Assembly (NCBI GenBank): GCA_944390825.1
Contig: CALXRG010000010.1
Span: 1-64,000, forward strand
Direction of reading: 5' to 3'
Source of the DNA: an uncultured Akkermansia sp.
Lineage (GTDB): Bacteria; Verrucomicrobiota; Verrucomicrobiia; Verrucomicrobiales; Akkermansiaceae
Length of the DNA stretch: 64,000 bases
Positions 27,953 through 37,552 of this stretch are shown piece after piece. The translations under genes and the position numbers were made by a program. Numbering within the stretch: position 1 is the first letter of the stretch; each line of letters begins with the position of its first letter. The notes beneath the pieces are model-generated. The model was not told the DNA's origin. It saw only the letters and a program-made list of their open reading frames with translations, and made no database searches.

Positions 27953-29509
27953 TTAGCGTTTGCGGAACAGCCCACTGAACGCACCGAAGCCCTTGGGTAT
28001 CCTGGGCGCTTTGTTTTTGCCACCCATGCCCGCCAGTTCGCTGAGAGCCGACAAATCGGGCAACTTGCTCATATCCGGCTTGGCATCGCCTCCCATCATC
28101 GCTGACAAATCAGGCATTCCTGCCCCCGTCGGTGCACCGCCATTTCCGCTCGGCAAACCGGGCATCGCTGGCATCTTTCCGCCATGAGCCTTCATCATGT
28201 TCTTCATCATGCTGCCCATGGGTCCCTTGCCGCCCATCATCTCCTTCATTTCCTTGAAGTTTTTGATAAAGCGATTCACCTCGATTTCCGACACACCGCT
28301 ACCCTTAGCGATACGGCGGCGGCGCGAGGGAATCAGCAGCTTGTAGTTCAGGCGCTCCGCTTTTGTCATCGACAGCACAATGGCCTCCATCCGTTTCATT
28401 CGCTTAGGATCCAAGGCATTCTCCGGCAGCATCTTGCGAATCTTGCTGAAACCGGGAAGAAGCCCCAGTAGCCCTTCCAGCGGTCCCAAGCTTTGCATCA
28501 TGCGCATCTGATTCAGGAAATCATTAAAATTGAACTCGCCGCTCATCATGCGGCTCACTGAGCTCATCGCCGACTTCTCATCGATCTTTTCGGCGGCCTT
28601 CTCGACCAAGCCGACAATATCGCCCATTCCCAAAATCCGATCGGCCATGCGCTGCGGCACAAAAGGCCCGAACATGTCAAGCTTTTCGCCCTCACCAATG
28701 TACTTGATCGGCTTGCCGGTCACGGCACGCATAGACAACGCGGCACCGCCGCGGGCATCACCGTCCAACTTCGTCAGGATGATACCCGTCAGCCCGACAG
28801 CCTGGTCAAACGTCTGGGCCACACGAACCGCCTGCTGTCCCGTTGCCGCATCCGCCACGAGCAATGCCTCCTGAGGCTTCAGGAACTTCGCCAGCTTTCG
28901 CAGCTCCGCCACCAGCGGCTCATCCACTTCCTGGCGCCCCGCCGTATCAAAAATCAGCACATCATGCTCCTGCCCCTCTGCCCAGCGCAAGGCATCCTTG
29001 GCCACGCGGATCACGTCCTTTTCCGCAGCCGAAGGCGTATAAACCGGCACATCAATCTGAGCAGCCAGTGTCGCCAGCTGATCAATAGCCGCAGGTCTCA
29101 CCAGGTCGCACGCCACAAGCAGCGGCTTATGTCCCTCCGCTTTCAGACGCCGCGCCAGCTTGGCACTCGTCGTCGTCTTGCCGGCGCCATTGAGACCCAC
29201 CACAAGCACACGGGCAGGAGGCGTCAGGTTAAGCCCGGCTGCATCCCCTCCCAGCAACTCCGTTAACTCGTCACGGAAGATTTTCACGATTTGCTCACCC
29301 GGTTTCACCGTCTTGAGCACTTTCTCACCCAATGCCTGCTCCTTCACGTGGGCGATAAACTCCCGGGCGACAGAATACTCTACATCCGCATCCAAGAGGG
29401 CCATGCGGATGTCTCGCATTGCTTCCTTAATATTAGATTCAGATATATGACTCAGCCCACGCAGCTTGCGGAACGCATCATCGAGCTTATCAGACAGTAG
29501 GGAGAACAT
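27953..29509 (-). CDS. ffh: Signal recognition particle protein Ffh
   Basis: A 518-residue SRP54 GTPase. The N-domain is followed by P-loop GLNGAGKTTT (105-114), DTAGR, and TKLDGDARGGAALS, then a Met-rich M domain (MRMMQSLGPLEG, KRMKRMEAIVLSMTKAERL). The C-terminal 80 residues are Gly/Met-rich (MMGGKGPMGSMMKNMMKAHGGK). It binds 4.5S RNA and targets signal-sequence proteins to FtsY. A promoter ends 6 bases before the ATG. Confidence 0.97.
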   Translation of the reverse strand: MFSLLSDKLDDAFRKLRGLSHISESNIKEAMRDIRMALLDADVEYSVAREFIAHVKEQALGEKVLKTVKPGEQIVKIFRDELTELLGGDAAGLNLTPPARVLVVGLNGAGKTTTSAKLARRLKAEGHKPLLVACDLVRPAAIDQLATLAAQIDVPVYTPSAAEKDVIRVAKDALRWAEGQEHDVLIFDTAGRQEVDEPLVAELRKLAKFLKPQEALLVADAATGQQAVRVAQTFDQAVGLTGIILTKLDGDARGGAALSMRAVTGKPIKYIGEGEKLDMFGPFVPQRMADRILGMGDIVGLVEKAAEKIDEKSAMSSVSRMMSGEFNFNDFLNQMRMMQSLGPLEGLLGLLPGFSKIRKMLPENALDPKRMKRMEAIVLSMTKAERLNYKLLIPSRRRRIAKGSGVSEIEVNRFIKNFKEMKEMMGGKGPMGSMMKNMMKAHGGKMPAMPGLPSGNGGAPTGAGMPDLSAMMGGDAKPDMSKLPDLSALSELAGMGGKNKAPRIPKGFGAFSGLFRKR

Positions 29510-29515
29510 GCGCCT

Positions 29516-29544
29516 ACACTACTCTAAATCAAGCGTTCTGTCAA
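29516..29544 (-). promoter_or_regulatory. ffh promoter, leaderless type
   Basis: On the minus strand TTGACA (29539-29544), 17-bp spacer, TAGTGT (29516-29521), then 6 bases to the ATG at 29509. Confidence 0.7.
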
Positions 29545-29575
29545 GGTTTCCCCGTGCCATCCCCTCATTTCCCCT

Positions 29576-29628
29576 GCTTCAACCGCTTCAGAAGGCTTCT
29601 ACCGCTTCAGAAGGATGGCTCCGCTTCT
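29576..29628. repeat. Short tandem duplication in spacer
   Basis: Two 19-bp copies differing at one base (29576-29594, 29595-29613), core ACCGCTTCAGAAG, with a third, partial and diverged copy to about 29628. It lies in the gene-free spacer 29545-29847, which also holds a terminator. Confidence 0.75.
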
Positions 29629-29730
29629 GGGGGAAACGTGCAACAGCCGACCTTCCCTCTATTTTCACAAGCCCGAGTCTCTCCGTGCCGGCGGGTATGC
29701 AGAAGCAACGCCTGGACAGAGCACCCCAGC

Positions 29731-29763
29731 AAAACGCCGCTGCTTCATTGGGAAGCAGCGGCG
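29731..29763 (-). terminator. Terminator of the aminotransferase gene
   Basis: A 12-bp perfect stem (29735-29746 with 29752-29763), 5-base loop, followed on the minus strand by TTTT (29731-29734). It lies 84 bp beyond the stop of the aminotransferase. Confidence 0.8.
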
Positions 29764-29847
29764 CGAAAAAACGCAATTGTTAACAGTTTACCATTGTCTG
29801 TGCCCCGGTCCTCTGCAGCAGGAAGACAGCTGGCACATTCTGTTTCG

Positions 29848-31014
29848 TCAGTGAGACTTGCAGAACTCCTCCAAGCGGTCCAGCCCCTCCTTGAGGACAT
29901 CCAGAGACGTGCAGTAGGAAATGCGGATGGCATGGTCATTGCCGAACGCAATACCGGGAACGGCTGCGACCTTGTAACGTTCCAGCAACTTATTGCAAAG
30001 GTTGAGCGAGGTCATCTCCAACTCTGACACATCGATGAAGAAATAGAACGCGCCCTTGGGCTCAACAACCTTGATCTTGGGCATGGCGCAGAGGCGGCTG
30101 TAGACGTACTGGCGGCGGAAGTCGTACTCCTCACGCAAATCCGCGATGAAGGACTGATCACCGGTCAGCGCCTCGATCCCGCCGTACTGGGCAAAGGTTG
30201 TGGTGTTGGAGGCCGTGTGATCCTGAATGAGGCGGATGTACTTCGCGATCTCTACCGGAGCGGCCGTGTAGCCCAAGCGCCAGCCAGTCATCGCGTACCC
30301 CTTCGAGAACCCGTTGACAGTGATGGTGAGATTGTACAACTCAGGGCTGAGCGATGCAATAGAGACATGCTTGAGACCATCGTAGATGAGGTGCTCGTAG
30401 ATTTCGTCAGCGAGGATGAGGATATCCTCTTCCACCGCGACTTCACCGATGGCGCGCAACTCCTCCTCCGTGTAAACGGCACCGGTCGGGTTGTGAGGAG
30501 TAGTGAGCAAAATCATCTTGGTGCGCGGCGTCATGGCATCAGCGAATTGCTCTGCCGTAATCTTCCACCCGGTCTCGGCCGTGGTCTCGACAAAAACGGG
30601 CGTGCCGCCGCAAATCTCGACCATCGAGGGGTAACTCACCCAGTAGGGCGAGGGGATGATAACCTCATCTCCCGCACCGATTGTGGCACGCAGAGCATTG
30701 AACACAGCGGCCTTGGCTCCGCTGGCGACGCAAATCTGATCGATGCTGTACTCGAGGTTATTGTCGCGCTTGAGTTTATCCGCGATAGCCTGGCGCAGCT
30801 GAGGCAGGCCAACAGAGGGGGTATACTTCGTGGCGCCGTTTTCGAGCGCCTTGATGGCAGCCTGCTTGATGTTCTCAGGGGTATCCTTGTCCGGCTCACC
30901 ACCGGCGAGACCAAAAACCTGCTCGCCATTGGCCTTCATCTCCTTGGCGCGGTTCGTCACGGCGAGGGTCAAAGAAGGCGAAAGGGCAGACACATTCGGT
31001 GAGATAAAATCCAT
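29848..31014 (-). CDS. Class I pyridoxal-phosphate aminotransferase (aspartate aminotransferase type)
   Basis: A 388-residue aminotransferase of the thermophilic/prokaryotic AspAT subgroup. It contains the PLP-phosphate region ASGAKAAVF, TTPHNPTGAVY, ADEIYEHLIYDG, the Schiff-base lysine in NGFSKGYAMTGWRLGY, and the C-terminal substrate Arg in AIRISYC. The start MDFISPNVSAL at 31012-31014 matches family N-termini; the longer frame would run through the promoter. It probably makes aspartate from oxaloacetate and glutamate; a prephenate or aromatic activity is possible. Confidence 0.9.
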   Translation of the reverse strand: MDFISPNVSALSPSLTLAVTNRAKEMKANGEQVFGLAGGEPDKDTPENIKQAAIKALENGATKYTPSVGLPQLRQAIADKLKRDNNLEYSIDQICVASGAKAAVFNALRATIGAGDEVIIPSPYWVSYPSMVEICGGTPVFVETTAETGWKITAEQFADAMTPRTKMILLTTPHNPTGAVYTEEELRAIGEVAVEEDILILADEIYEHLIYDGLKHVSIASLSPELYNLTITVNGFSKGYAMTGWRLGYTAAPVEIAKYIRLIQDHTASNTTTFAQYGGIEALTGDQSFIADLREEYDFRRQYVYSRLCAMPKIKVVEPKGAFYFFIDVSELEMTSLNLCNKLLERYKVAAVPGIAFGNDHAIRISYCTSLDVLKEGLDRLEEFCKSH

Positions 31015-31073
31015 TGTGAAAATGATTTGGTTGAGTGTTAGTACGGTGACGCAGGAGGCGCACGCCGGGGGGT

Positions 31074-31102
31074 ATGATAAACGCAGTCGGAGACTTTGAC
31101 AA
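31074..31102 (-). promoter_or_regulatory. Aminotransferase promoter
   Basis: On the minus strand TTGTCA (31097-31102), 17-bp spacer, TATCAT (31074-31079). It leaves a leader of about 55 nt. Confidence 0.75.
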
Positions 31103-31208
31103 GGAAAATATGTGCCCGAACCAGCGAAAATAGACATGAAACAAGTGAATCCAAAACGGCCAAATCATCAAAGAGCGTCGGATTTTCCAAGCGGGGCAGG
31201 ATTCCGGC

Positions 31209-31237
31209 TTGCACGCCGGAGGCAAATAGTGTAAGCT
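31209..31237 (+). promoter_or_regulatory. argH promoter, leaderless type
   Basis: TTGCAC (31209-31214), 17-bp spacer, TAAGCT (31232-31237), then 9 bases (GCGGGCGCT) to the ATG at 31247. The -35 is weak. Confidence 0.5.
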
Positions 31238-31246
31238 GCGGGCGCT

Positions 31247-32614
31247 ATGTGGACAGGCAGATTCTCTCAAGCAACGGCCGATTTGGTTCTCCGGTACGGT
31301 GAATCCGTATCATATGACTGGAAATTGTACCGCCATGACATCGCAGGCTCCATCGCTCATGCTCGAGCTCAGCTTCGGGCGGGCATGCTGACAGAGGAGG
31401 AGTTTGAGGCGATCCGGAAGGGGCTGGAAGGTATCCTGGCAGACATCGAAGCCGGTAACTTCACTTGGAGCACAAAACTCGAAGACGTGCACATGAACAT
31501 CGAAAGCGAGCTGACGCGCCGCATAGGCGCCCCTGGAGCGAAACTGCATACCGCCCGCTCCCGCAATGACCAGGTTGCTACCGATACACGCCTCTACTGC
31601 CGCGCCGAAATCGACATCACGCTGGAACTGCTGCGCCAGATGCAGCTGGCACTTGTTCGGAAGGCTGAAGAATACGCCTCCGTCCGCATCCCGGGCTACA
31701 CCCATTTGCAGCGGGCGCAGCCTGTCACCGTGGGTCACCATCTGCTAGCCTATGTGGAAATGCTGTCGCGTGATGCAGACCGCCTGACGGACTGCCGTCG
31801 ACGGCTCAACATCAGCCCGCTGGGCTCCGGGGCCATCGCCGGCTCGACCATCAACCTGGACCGTGCCGGCATTGCAGCAGAGCTGGGCTTCGACGGCGTG
31901 ACGCAAAACTCCATGGATGCCATCGCCGACCGCGATTACATCCTCGAAACACTCTTCTGTCTGTCGCTGATTGGCACCCATCTCTCACGGCTCAGCGAAG
32001 ATCTGGTACTGTGGAGCAGTGCTGAGTTTGGCTACTGCACCCTTTCGGATGCACACACGACCGGCTCCAGCCTGATGCCGCAGAAAAAGAACCCCGATGT
32101 CTGCGAACTCACCCGCGGTAAGAGTGGCCGGCTGTACGGTAACCTTGTCAGCGTCATGGTTGCCGTCAAAGGACTGCCCCTCACCTACAACCGCGACCTT
32201 CAGGAAGATAAGGAGCCTCTGTTTGATTCCTTCGAAACCGTCAGCCTTGCGCTGCGCGTCAACACAGAGATGATAGCAGCCATGCGCATCAACCCGGACA
32301 AATGCGCTGCCGCTGTGTCAGATCCCCTGCTGCTGGCAACAGACCTCGCCGACTATCTTGTACGCCGCGGCGTACCCTTCCGGAAGGCCCATGAGCTTGT
32401 AGGCAAGGCCGTGGCCGAATCCGTCAACACCAAAACACCGCTTCATCAACTTTCACTCGAACAATTCCAAGCGATTTCGCCGGAATACGGTGAGGATGTC
32501 TACAGTGTCTTTGATCTGGACCGGGCCTTTGCCCTGCGCACCAATCCCGGCGCCCCCAATCCTGACAACACCGCGAGCCGCATCAACTTCTGGAAACAAA
32601 AGCTAGGGCAATAA
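31247..32614 (+). CDS. argH: Argininosuccinate lyase ArgH
   Basis: A 455-residue ArgH, the last arginine-synthesis step, cleaving argininosuccinate to arginine and fumarate. It has HTARSRNDQVATD, GYTHLQRAQPV and the superfamily signature GSSLMPQKKNPD, with the catalytic Ser in that loop. Length is normal. argF lies 20 kb further on, so arginine genes are scattered. The first codons MWTGRFSQ follow directly on the promoter. Confidence 0.97.
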   Translation: MWTGRFSQATADLVLRYGESVSYDWKLYRHDIAGSIAHARAQLRAGMLTEEEFEAIRKGLEGILADIEAGNFTWSTKLEDVHMNIESELTRRIGAPGAKLHTARSRNDQVATDTRLYCRAEIDITLELLRQMQLALVRKAEEYASVRIPGYTHLQRAQPVTVGHHLLAYVEMLSRDADRLTDCRRRLNISPLGSGAIAGSTINLDRAGIAAELGFDGVTQNSMDAIADRDYILETLFCLSLIGTHLSRLSEDLVLWSSAEFGYCTLSDAHTTGSSLMPQKKNPDVCELTRGKSGRLYGNLVSVMVAVKGLPLTYNRDLQEDKEPLFDSFETVSLALRVNTEMIAAMRINPDKCAAAVSDPLLLATDLADYLVRRGVPFRKAHELVGKAVAESVNTKTPLHQLSLEQFQAISPEYGEDVYSVFDLDRAFALRTNPGAPNPDNTASRINFWKQKLGQ

Positions 32615-32732
32615 ACCGCCCGTGCAAAATCTGCTCCCCTGCCCGATCGTACTACGTGTGCTCGGGCACTCATGGCATCGTGCGTTGTTATCTCTTCCCA
32701 GCCGCGGCTTACCCTCGCCCCGCCCTCGTCCC

Positions 32733-32764
32733 GCATAAGGGGATGCTCGCATAAGGGGATGCTC
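32733..32764. repeat. Exact 16-bp tandem duplication
   Basis: GCATAAGGGGATGCTC occurs twice without a gap (32733-32748, 32749-32764). It lies in the 406-bp spacer between argH and the pseudokinase gene, which holds no other visible gene. Confidence 0.85.
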
Positions 32765-32817
32765 AGCTCAAGGCACTTGGTATCAGTTCCATCGGAGCAA
32801 CTTCCTCTGTCCCTTCA

Positions 32818-32865
32818 TCAGAGCGCTCGTCAGTGCCACTCTCAGAGCGCACGGCAGTGCCACTC
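32818..32865. repeat. 24-bp tandem duplication
   Basis: Two copies (32818-32841, 32842-32865) with two mismatches; the shared ends are TCAGAGCGC and CAGTGCCACTC. It lies 53 bp from the 16-bp duplication in the same spacer. Confidence 0.8.
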
Positions 32866-33020
32866 CCGCCTGGGAGGGGGGCTCAGCCGGCGCTCGGGCG
32901 ACAAAGCATGGCAAACAGAGAGAAGCCGCTGGACGCCATGCAAACTGGAGGCGGAGACTTTCCTCCGCTACTCCGCTCGGCTACGGGTGATCACCTCAGG
33001 ACGCAATTCCGAACGGTAAC

Positions 33021-33776
33021 TCAGGACGTAAAATGGCGGTGCGTATTGTCAGCGATATCGTTTTGATTCTGAGCGAGACGAGCCTCTCTCTCGGCATCCA
33101 CGATGTCCATCTGCATACGCACCAGCTCCTCATCCAGCATCATCGTGATAAACACATCCCAGTGTCTCGAATAACACACCCGATTCAATAATTCACGCAT
33201 CTGTCCGGCGCAAGGCGACGTCATATCCAGGAGGGGCATCAACTCCCGGGCAAGGGAAGCCAGCAACTGCTTCGTAGCCCCCTGCGACCGCTTGCCGGTG
33301 CATACCAAATTATCAAAGCGGAAACTGTAATCCATCAGGTACACAGACTCCAATGTCAACGGCCGGGCGTTCAAATCATGAGCCTCCACAAACAAACACA
33401 AGTGGCATAACTGCAAAAACAAGCCGCAGATCGTCACAGCGGGCAACTTACGTCCGCTGGACACCATCACGTCCAGCGGCTCCCCGTTGATTCTTTCCTT
33501 GATCAAATGCCAAGTACCCTCAGCCTCGAACAACTCCAGTGTGCAAGCCACATCCTTAGACAGGATACGCGATTGCAAGTGCGCCGTCTCAAGGAAATCC
33601 TGCACCCTGTCAGAATCCTTCATGGCCTCTGGACGGAGCGTCTCCACCAGGACTTCCCGCCGCATGTCCTTCTGCATACCGGCAAAAGTGACCGTATCTC
33701 GGGTTTCCCGGAGGATGGAAGACAAAATGTACTGGTCGCCCAGCATCATCGGCAGCGCATACAGGTTCAAGCTCAT
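33021..33776 (-). CDS. Serine/threonine-kinase-like protein, probable pseudokinase
   Basis: A 251-residue protein. The N-terminus reads like the small lobe of a bacterial protein kinase (LGDQYILSSILRETRDTVTFAGMQ, then a VLVETLRPEA strand where the ATP-binding Lys normally sits). The region EAHDLNARPLTLESVYLMD takes the place of HRDxKPxNxLL but lacks the catalytic Arg-Asp, and no DFG is seen. The C-terminus is a charged helix. It probably binds a partner rather than phosphorylating. It lies 44 bp after the fucosidase gene on the same strand. The fold assignment is moderate. Confidence 0.5.
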   Translation of the reverse strand: MSLNLYALPMMLGDQYILSSILRETRDTVTFAGMQKDMRREVLVETLRPEAMKDSDRVQDFLETAHLQSRILSKDVACTLELFEAEGTWHLIKERINGEPLDVMVSSGRKLPAVTICGLFLQLCHLCLFVEAHDLNARPLTLESVYLMDYSFRFDNLVCTGKRSQGATKQLLASLARELMPLLDMTSPCAGQMRELLNRVCYSRHWDVFITMMLDEELVRMQMDIVDAEREARLAQNQNDIADNTHRHFTS

Positions 33777-33820
33777 AGCAATCAGTCATTCAGAACAATG
33801 GACATCCGGTCAACCGCGTA

Positions 33821-35326
33821 TCAGAAGCAGGAAGACGCAGGCTCATGAGTCGGGACAGGTGAAGGGTGTCCCTGAGGAGCCTCTCCGTGTGACAAGCAAA
33901 GGACGGGCAATCCCTCCACAGCCCGGCTCCAAATCTCAGCCGGCAAGTACACCCTCACCGTATCGCTTACAGCATCGGCTGCCTTCTCCACGCGCACAGC
34001 CACATTCTCCTGCCCCAGGACAGCAACCCGGCGACCTTCCACCACACGGGCAGGCAACTCCAGCTCAACTTCCCGCACCTGATGCTGATGCACCGGAGGC
34101 GCGAAAAGCACGATCTCTCCTCCTTGCCCCTGAGCAATCCACCATCCCTCCGGCACCGCGATACCCCGCAGCGGCATACTACCATAAATTGCGGCGCCAT
34201 TCACCTTCATCCAAGCGCCGATCCGGCGCAACACCTCCGCCTGAGCCGACGGCACATGGCCATCACCCATCGGCCCGATATTCAGCAGCAGATTCCCCCC
34301 CTTTGCTGTGCATTCCTGCAGCTGCCGAATGATCACGGCTGGGCTTTTGAGCTTGGTGTCAAAGCGATTGAATCCCCATTTATCACCGATCGTCATGCAA
34401 GCCTCCCAATCCATTCCGGGATAACCCGCCTCAGGAATCCGTTTTTCGGGCGTCGTGTAATCACCGCAGCGCAAGTCGAGCTCCACCGTATCGCGAGTCG
34501 CATCGAACCCGGAAAACGCGTACAAACGATTGTTCATGATTATGCCCGGTTGCATCTGGCGGCACATCTCAATAAGCCCCGGAGCCTTCCAGGCTCGCTC
34601 GCCCTCCGCAGCCCCCTGCGAATAATCCCACCACAGGATCGACACCGGGCCGTAACTGCCCAGCAACTCCTTTACCTGAGCGTGCAGGTAGCGCACATAC
34701 GACTCCTGATTCCTGGGAATACCACGCTGGCGCAGCAACTCCCGCTGTCCCGCGGGATAACAGAGATCGGGACAGATCGAATCATCATAATCAGGATGAT
34801 GCCAATCGATGACACTGTGGTAAAACCCCACCCTCAACCCGTGGCGGCGGCAGGCTTCCACATACTCCCTCACCAGATCTCTGCCCACCAGCTTTGGCGC
34901 ACAAAAATCACTCTGCTGTGTATCAAACAGAGCGAAACCATCGTGGTGTTTCGTTGTCAGCACCATATAGCGGCAACCAGCCTCACGCGCCAGCGAAGCC
35001 CACTCCTCCGTACACCCTTCAGCCGGAGCAAAATACCGTGCAGCCTCCCTGGCATATGTCTCCGTATCCAAATCAAGATTGCGCTGAATCCACTCCGCAC
35101 CACCAGGCACGCCCCGGAAGAGGCCTCCCAACCCTGAGTAAAGCCCATAGTGGACAAATAATCCAAACTTCGCATCACGCCACCACTTCATGCGCTCATT
35201 CCTCTGCTCGTATGACTCGCATACTGCAGCATGATTCTCATCTCCTGCCGCCGGCAGAGACTGTGAAGACGCACGGACGGGCAGCACAGAGGCTGCACAC
35301 ACAAGAAGCAAGGTTACCCATCTCAT
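33821..35326 (-). CDS. Secreted alpha-L-fucosidase (GH29)
   Basis: A 501-residue glycoside hydrolase family 29 enzyme with signal peptide MRWVTLLLVCAASVLPVRA. Seen motifs are WWRDAKFGLFVHYGLYS, TTKHHDGFALFDT, YHSVIDWHHPDY, and ILWWDYSQG with the probable nucleophile Asp. GNLLLNIGPMGDG and the C-terminal beta-sandwich follow. It would release L-fucose from host glycans such as mucin. The start at 35326 is chosen because the -10 of a good promoter ends 7 bases upstream and overlaps the earlier ATG at 35335. Confidence 0.93.
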   Translation of the reverse strand: MRWVTLLLVCAASVLPVRASSQSLPAAGDENHAAVCESYEQRNERMKWWRDAKFGLFVHYGLYSGLGGLFRGVPGGAEWIQRNLDLDTETYAREAARYFAPAEGCTEEWASLAREAGCRYMVLTTKHHDGFALFDTQQSDFCAPKLVGRDLVREYVEACRRHGLRVGFYHSVIDWHHPDYDDSICPDLCYPAGQRELLRQRGIPRNQESYVRYLHAQVKELLGSYGPVSILWWDYSQGAAEGERAWKAPGLIEMCRQMQPGIIMNNRLYAFSGFDATRDTVELDLRCGDYTTPEKRIPEAGYPGMDWEACMTIGDKWGFNRFDTKLKSPAVIIRQLQECTAKGGNLLLNIGPMGDGHVPSAQAEVLRRIGAWMKVNGAAIYGSMPLRGIAVPEGWWIAQGQGGEIVLFAPPVHQHQVREVELELPARVVEGRRVAVLGQENVAVRVEKAADAVSDTVRVYLPAEIWSRAVEGLPVLCLSHGEAPQGHPSPVPTHEPASSCF

Positions 35327-35333
35327 CCCGTTC

Positions 35334-35362
35334 ATCTTAGCAAACCCGGCAGCGCCGGTCAA
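35334..35362 (-). promoter_or_regulatory. Fucosidase promoter, leaderless type
   Basis: On the minus strand TTGACC (35357-35362), 17-bp spacer, TAAGAT (35334-35339), then 7 bases to the ATG at 35326. The rest of the 332-bp divergent spacer up to 35658 shows nothing further. Confidence 0.75.
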
Positions 35363-35658
35363 ACACAATACGAACCGGACATCCACCTTTTGGGTACCCC
35401 TGCATTGCGCCGGCACAAAACACCCCGATGGAGCTCTCGGGAGAGAAAAGGCACGCCCCTCACCTTCTGTTCTCCCCGTATGCATCTGATGCGCGAGAAG
35501 CGAGCGCATTGTGACCAATATGAGCTTGACTCTGACCGACACGAAGTGCAGAATATCCGCGGTCCCGGGCTTACGTCCGGAACAACAGTACCGCAGCGGC
35601 TTCAACAACCGCTTCCGGGATTCCTGTTCGCTTGCTTACTCTTTTCCTTACTCACTGT

Positions 35659-37224
35659 ATGACGAAGCAAAAATCCCCTTTGGGTACGATCTGCGCCAAA
35701 AACGACATCATCATCGGGCTTTGCTATCTGGCTGCCTACTTTTTGGTTTATGGGTACATCATCTTGCGTTTTGGTCTAAATCAGGATGAAATTCTTGATT
35801 TTCGGGGAGAAGCCTCCGATTCCTACCTCGCAGCGGGGAGGTGGGGTATCGTGCTGTACAAGGACTTCTTCGTCAGCGGATGCTCGCCATACATCGCAGG
35901 TATCGTCTCCGGCATTTACCTGGCCATCGCATTCGTCGTACAGACGCGGCTCCTCCGGTTGAAGTCACTGGGGTCTCTCATCTTCTTTGGAGCAGTCAGC
36001 ATCAGCGCCCCTCAGTATGCATCGATGCTGGTCTACAGCATTCAGATAGACGCTGTTGCGTTTGGTCTCCTGCTGAGTACGGTCTCAGTCGCGATGCTCA
36101 GCAGTGCGCCCCGATTCTCTTGGAAGGAATGGGGGCTCGCTTCTGTTTTACTGGCATTGGCTCTCGGTATGTACCAGACCATTCTTGCATACTTTGCCGT
36201 GCTGTACCTTGCAGTTTACCTTGAAAAGAAGGAAGAAGGGAAACAACCGCACGCACGGGATCTCGCATGGCACCTGCTGTCCGTCGCAGTCACAGCGGTT
36301 GTCATCTGGAAGGGCATCGTGTTGCTGACGCAAATGCCGGGTGTCATTGACGGGCCCACACTCCGTACCATGGAGGACTACCAGCAAAGTCTCGTCGCCT
36401 CGTGGAAGTCTTTCCCCGATTTTTCGCCCATGGAACAGCTGCGCTTCATGGGGTTTGTTGGGAAGCAGTTCCTCTCGTGCTGTCTCGGTCTCTTTTACCC
36501 CTCCGGCTGGATGGTGTCCATCGTGCTGGTGCCCATTGGGATGCTCCTGGTCAGGTATTTCCGGACACGACGAGGAATCAGTGATTTCCTGTTAAGGTCA
36601 GCCATTGTACTTCTCATCTGGGGATTACCTCACCTGTACATTATCTACATGGTAAACTTCCAGGGGGGACGCCTTGCCCCGGCTGAGCCCCTTGCCTGCG
36701 CCTGCCTGTGGGGACTCGCCTTGCGACCGATGAACTTAGGATACAGGGGTATCCGGGTTATCTGCCTAGCAGCCCTCCTACTGCTCATTAAGTCGGGCTA
36801 CAACGCATCCGCCGCAGCTTGGCAGGAGAGAATCGAATATGAACAGCAATCGGGAGAATTGCGCGCACTCTACAATGAAGCCAGAGCCGCAGCCAAAGAA
36901 CACGGGCTCACCTTCGGCTCCTACGAGGTTGTGGTCGTCAGCAGGGCAGAGATCCACCCAACCCAGGCCAAGGCGCACTGGACGTCCCGCTTTATGGTCA
37001 TCCACTGGTTTGCCCGCTACCTGAATCTTCCCAACATGCGAGGCCTCTACCAGGGAGAACTGACCTCAGAATTGGCGCATGAGCTTGCCCAAGTGGCCCC
37101 CTGGCCGGCAACAGACTGCTGCTACATCCGGGGAAACAGAGTCTACATCGTGACGGATCGCCCAACTGCACAGCAACAGAAACTTCCGTACTCGTACCCC
37201 ATCGTCCCATACACGCAGCAATAG
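35659..37224 (+). CDS. GtrII-like polytopic membrane glucosyltransferase
   Basis: A 521-residue protein with about ten hydrophobic helices, a long hydrophilic C-terminal domain and the N-terminal FGLNQDEILDFRGEASDSYLAAGRWGI that resembles the GtrII family of O-antigen glucosyltransferases, which use polyprenyl-phosphate sugars on the outside of the inner membrane. The start is placed at the ATG at 35659. No clear promoter or ribosome site was found. It stands alone between the divergent fucosidase gene and a convergent gene pair. No gtrA or gtrB neighbours are present, so modification of a surface glycan is an inference. Confidence 0.65.
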   Translation: MTKQKSPLGTICAKNDIIIGLCYLAAYFLVYGYIILRFGLNQDEILDFRGEASDSYLAAGRWGIVLYKDFFVSGCSPYIAGIVSGIYLAIAFVVQTRLLRLKSLGSLIFFGAVSISAPQYASMLVYSIQIDAVAFGLLLSTVSVAMLSSAPRFSWKEWGLASVLLALALGMYQTILAYFAVLYLAVYLEKKEEGKQPHARDLAWHLLSVAVTAVVIWKGIVLLTQMPGVIDGPTLRTMEDYQQSLVASWKSFPDFSPMEQLRFMGFVGKQFLSCCLGLFYPSGWMVSIVLVPIGMLLVRYFRTRRGISDFLLRSAIVLLIWGLPHLYIIYMVNFQGGRLAPAEPLACACLWGLALRPMNLGYRGIRVICLAALLLLIKSGYNASAAAWQERIEYEQQSGELRALYNEARAAAKEHGLTFGSYEVVVVSRAEIHPTQAKAHWTSRFMVIHWFARYLNLPNMRGLYQGELTSELAHELAQVAPWPATDCCYIRGNRVYIVTDRPTAQQQKLPYSYPIVPYTQQ

Positions 37225-37499
37225 GGGCCCCCCGGACAAACGGGTAAGGCCGACAAAGGGAAAAAAGCGGAAAATAAGACGCGGCCAACCTGCGTGCCCA
37301 GCACCCATAGTCGCTGCGGGCCTTTTTGATATGCTGCGGGCCTTCCTTGCGGGAAGGAGGGGAAACGCCTTACCGCGAAAGACAAGAAAGCGGACGATTC
37401 GATTTTGGGCCATCCTAGGCAAGGGGTGGAAATACGGGAAAAAAACTGACTGTCTCGAACCGCTCCGGATGTTCCTTTCCTCCCCCAATGAGACAGAAA

Positions 37500-37529
37500 C
37501 ACGGAGGCGGGATATCTCCTGCCTCCGTG
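37500..37529 (-). terminator. Terminator of the coiled-coil gene pair
   Basis: CACGGAGGC (37500-37508) pairs with GCCTCCGTG (37521-37529); on the minus strand TTTCTGTCTC follows. The spacer 37225-37552 otherwise shows only a 12-bp direct repeat, GCTGCGGGCCTT, at 37313 and 37333. Confidence 0.75.
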
Positions 37530-37552
37530 ACGATAAAGGATGCCGGACTGGA

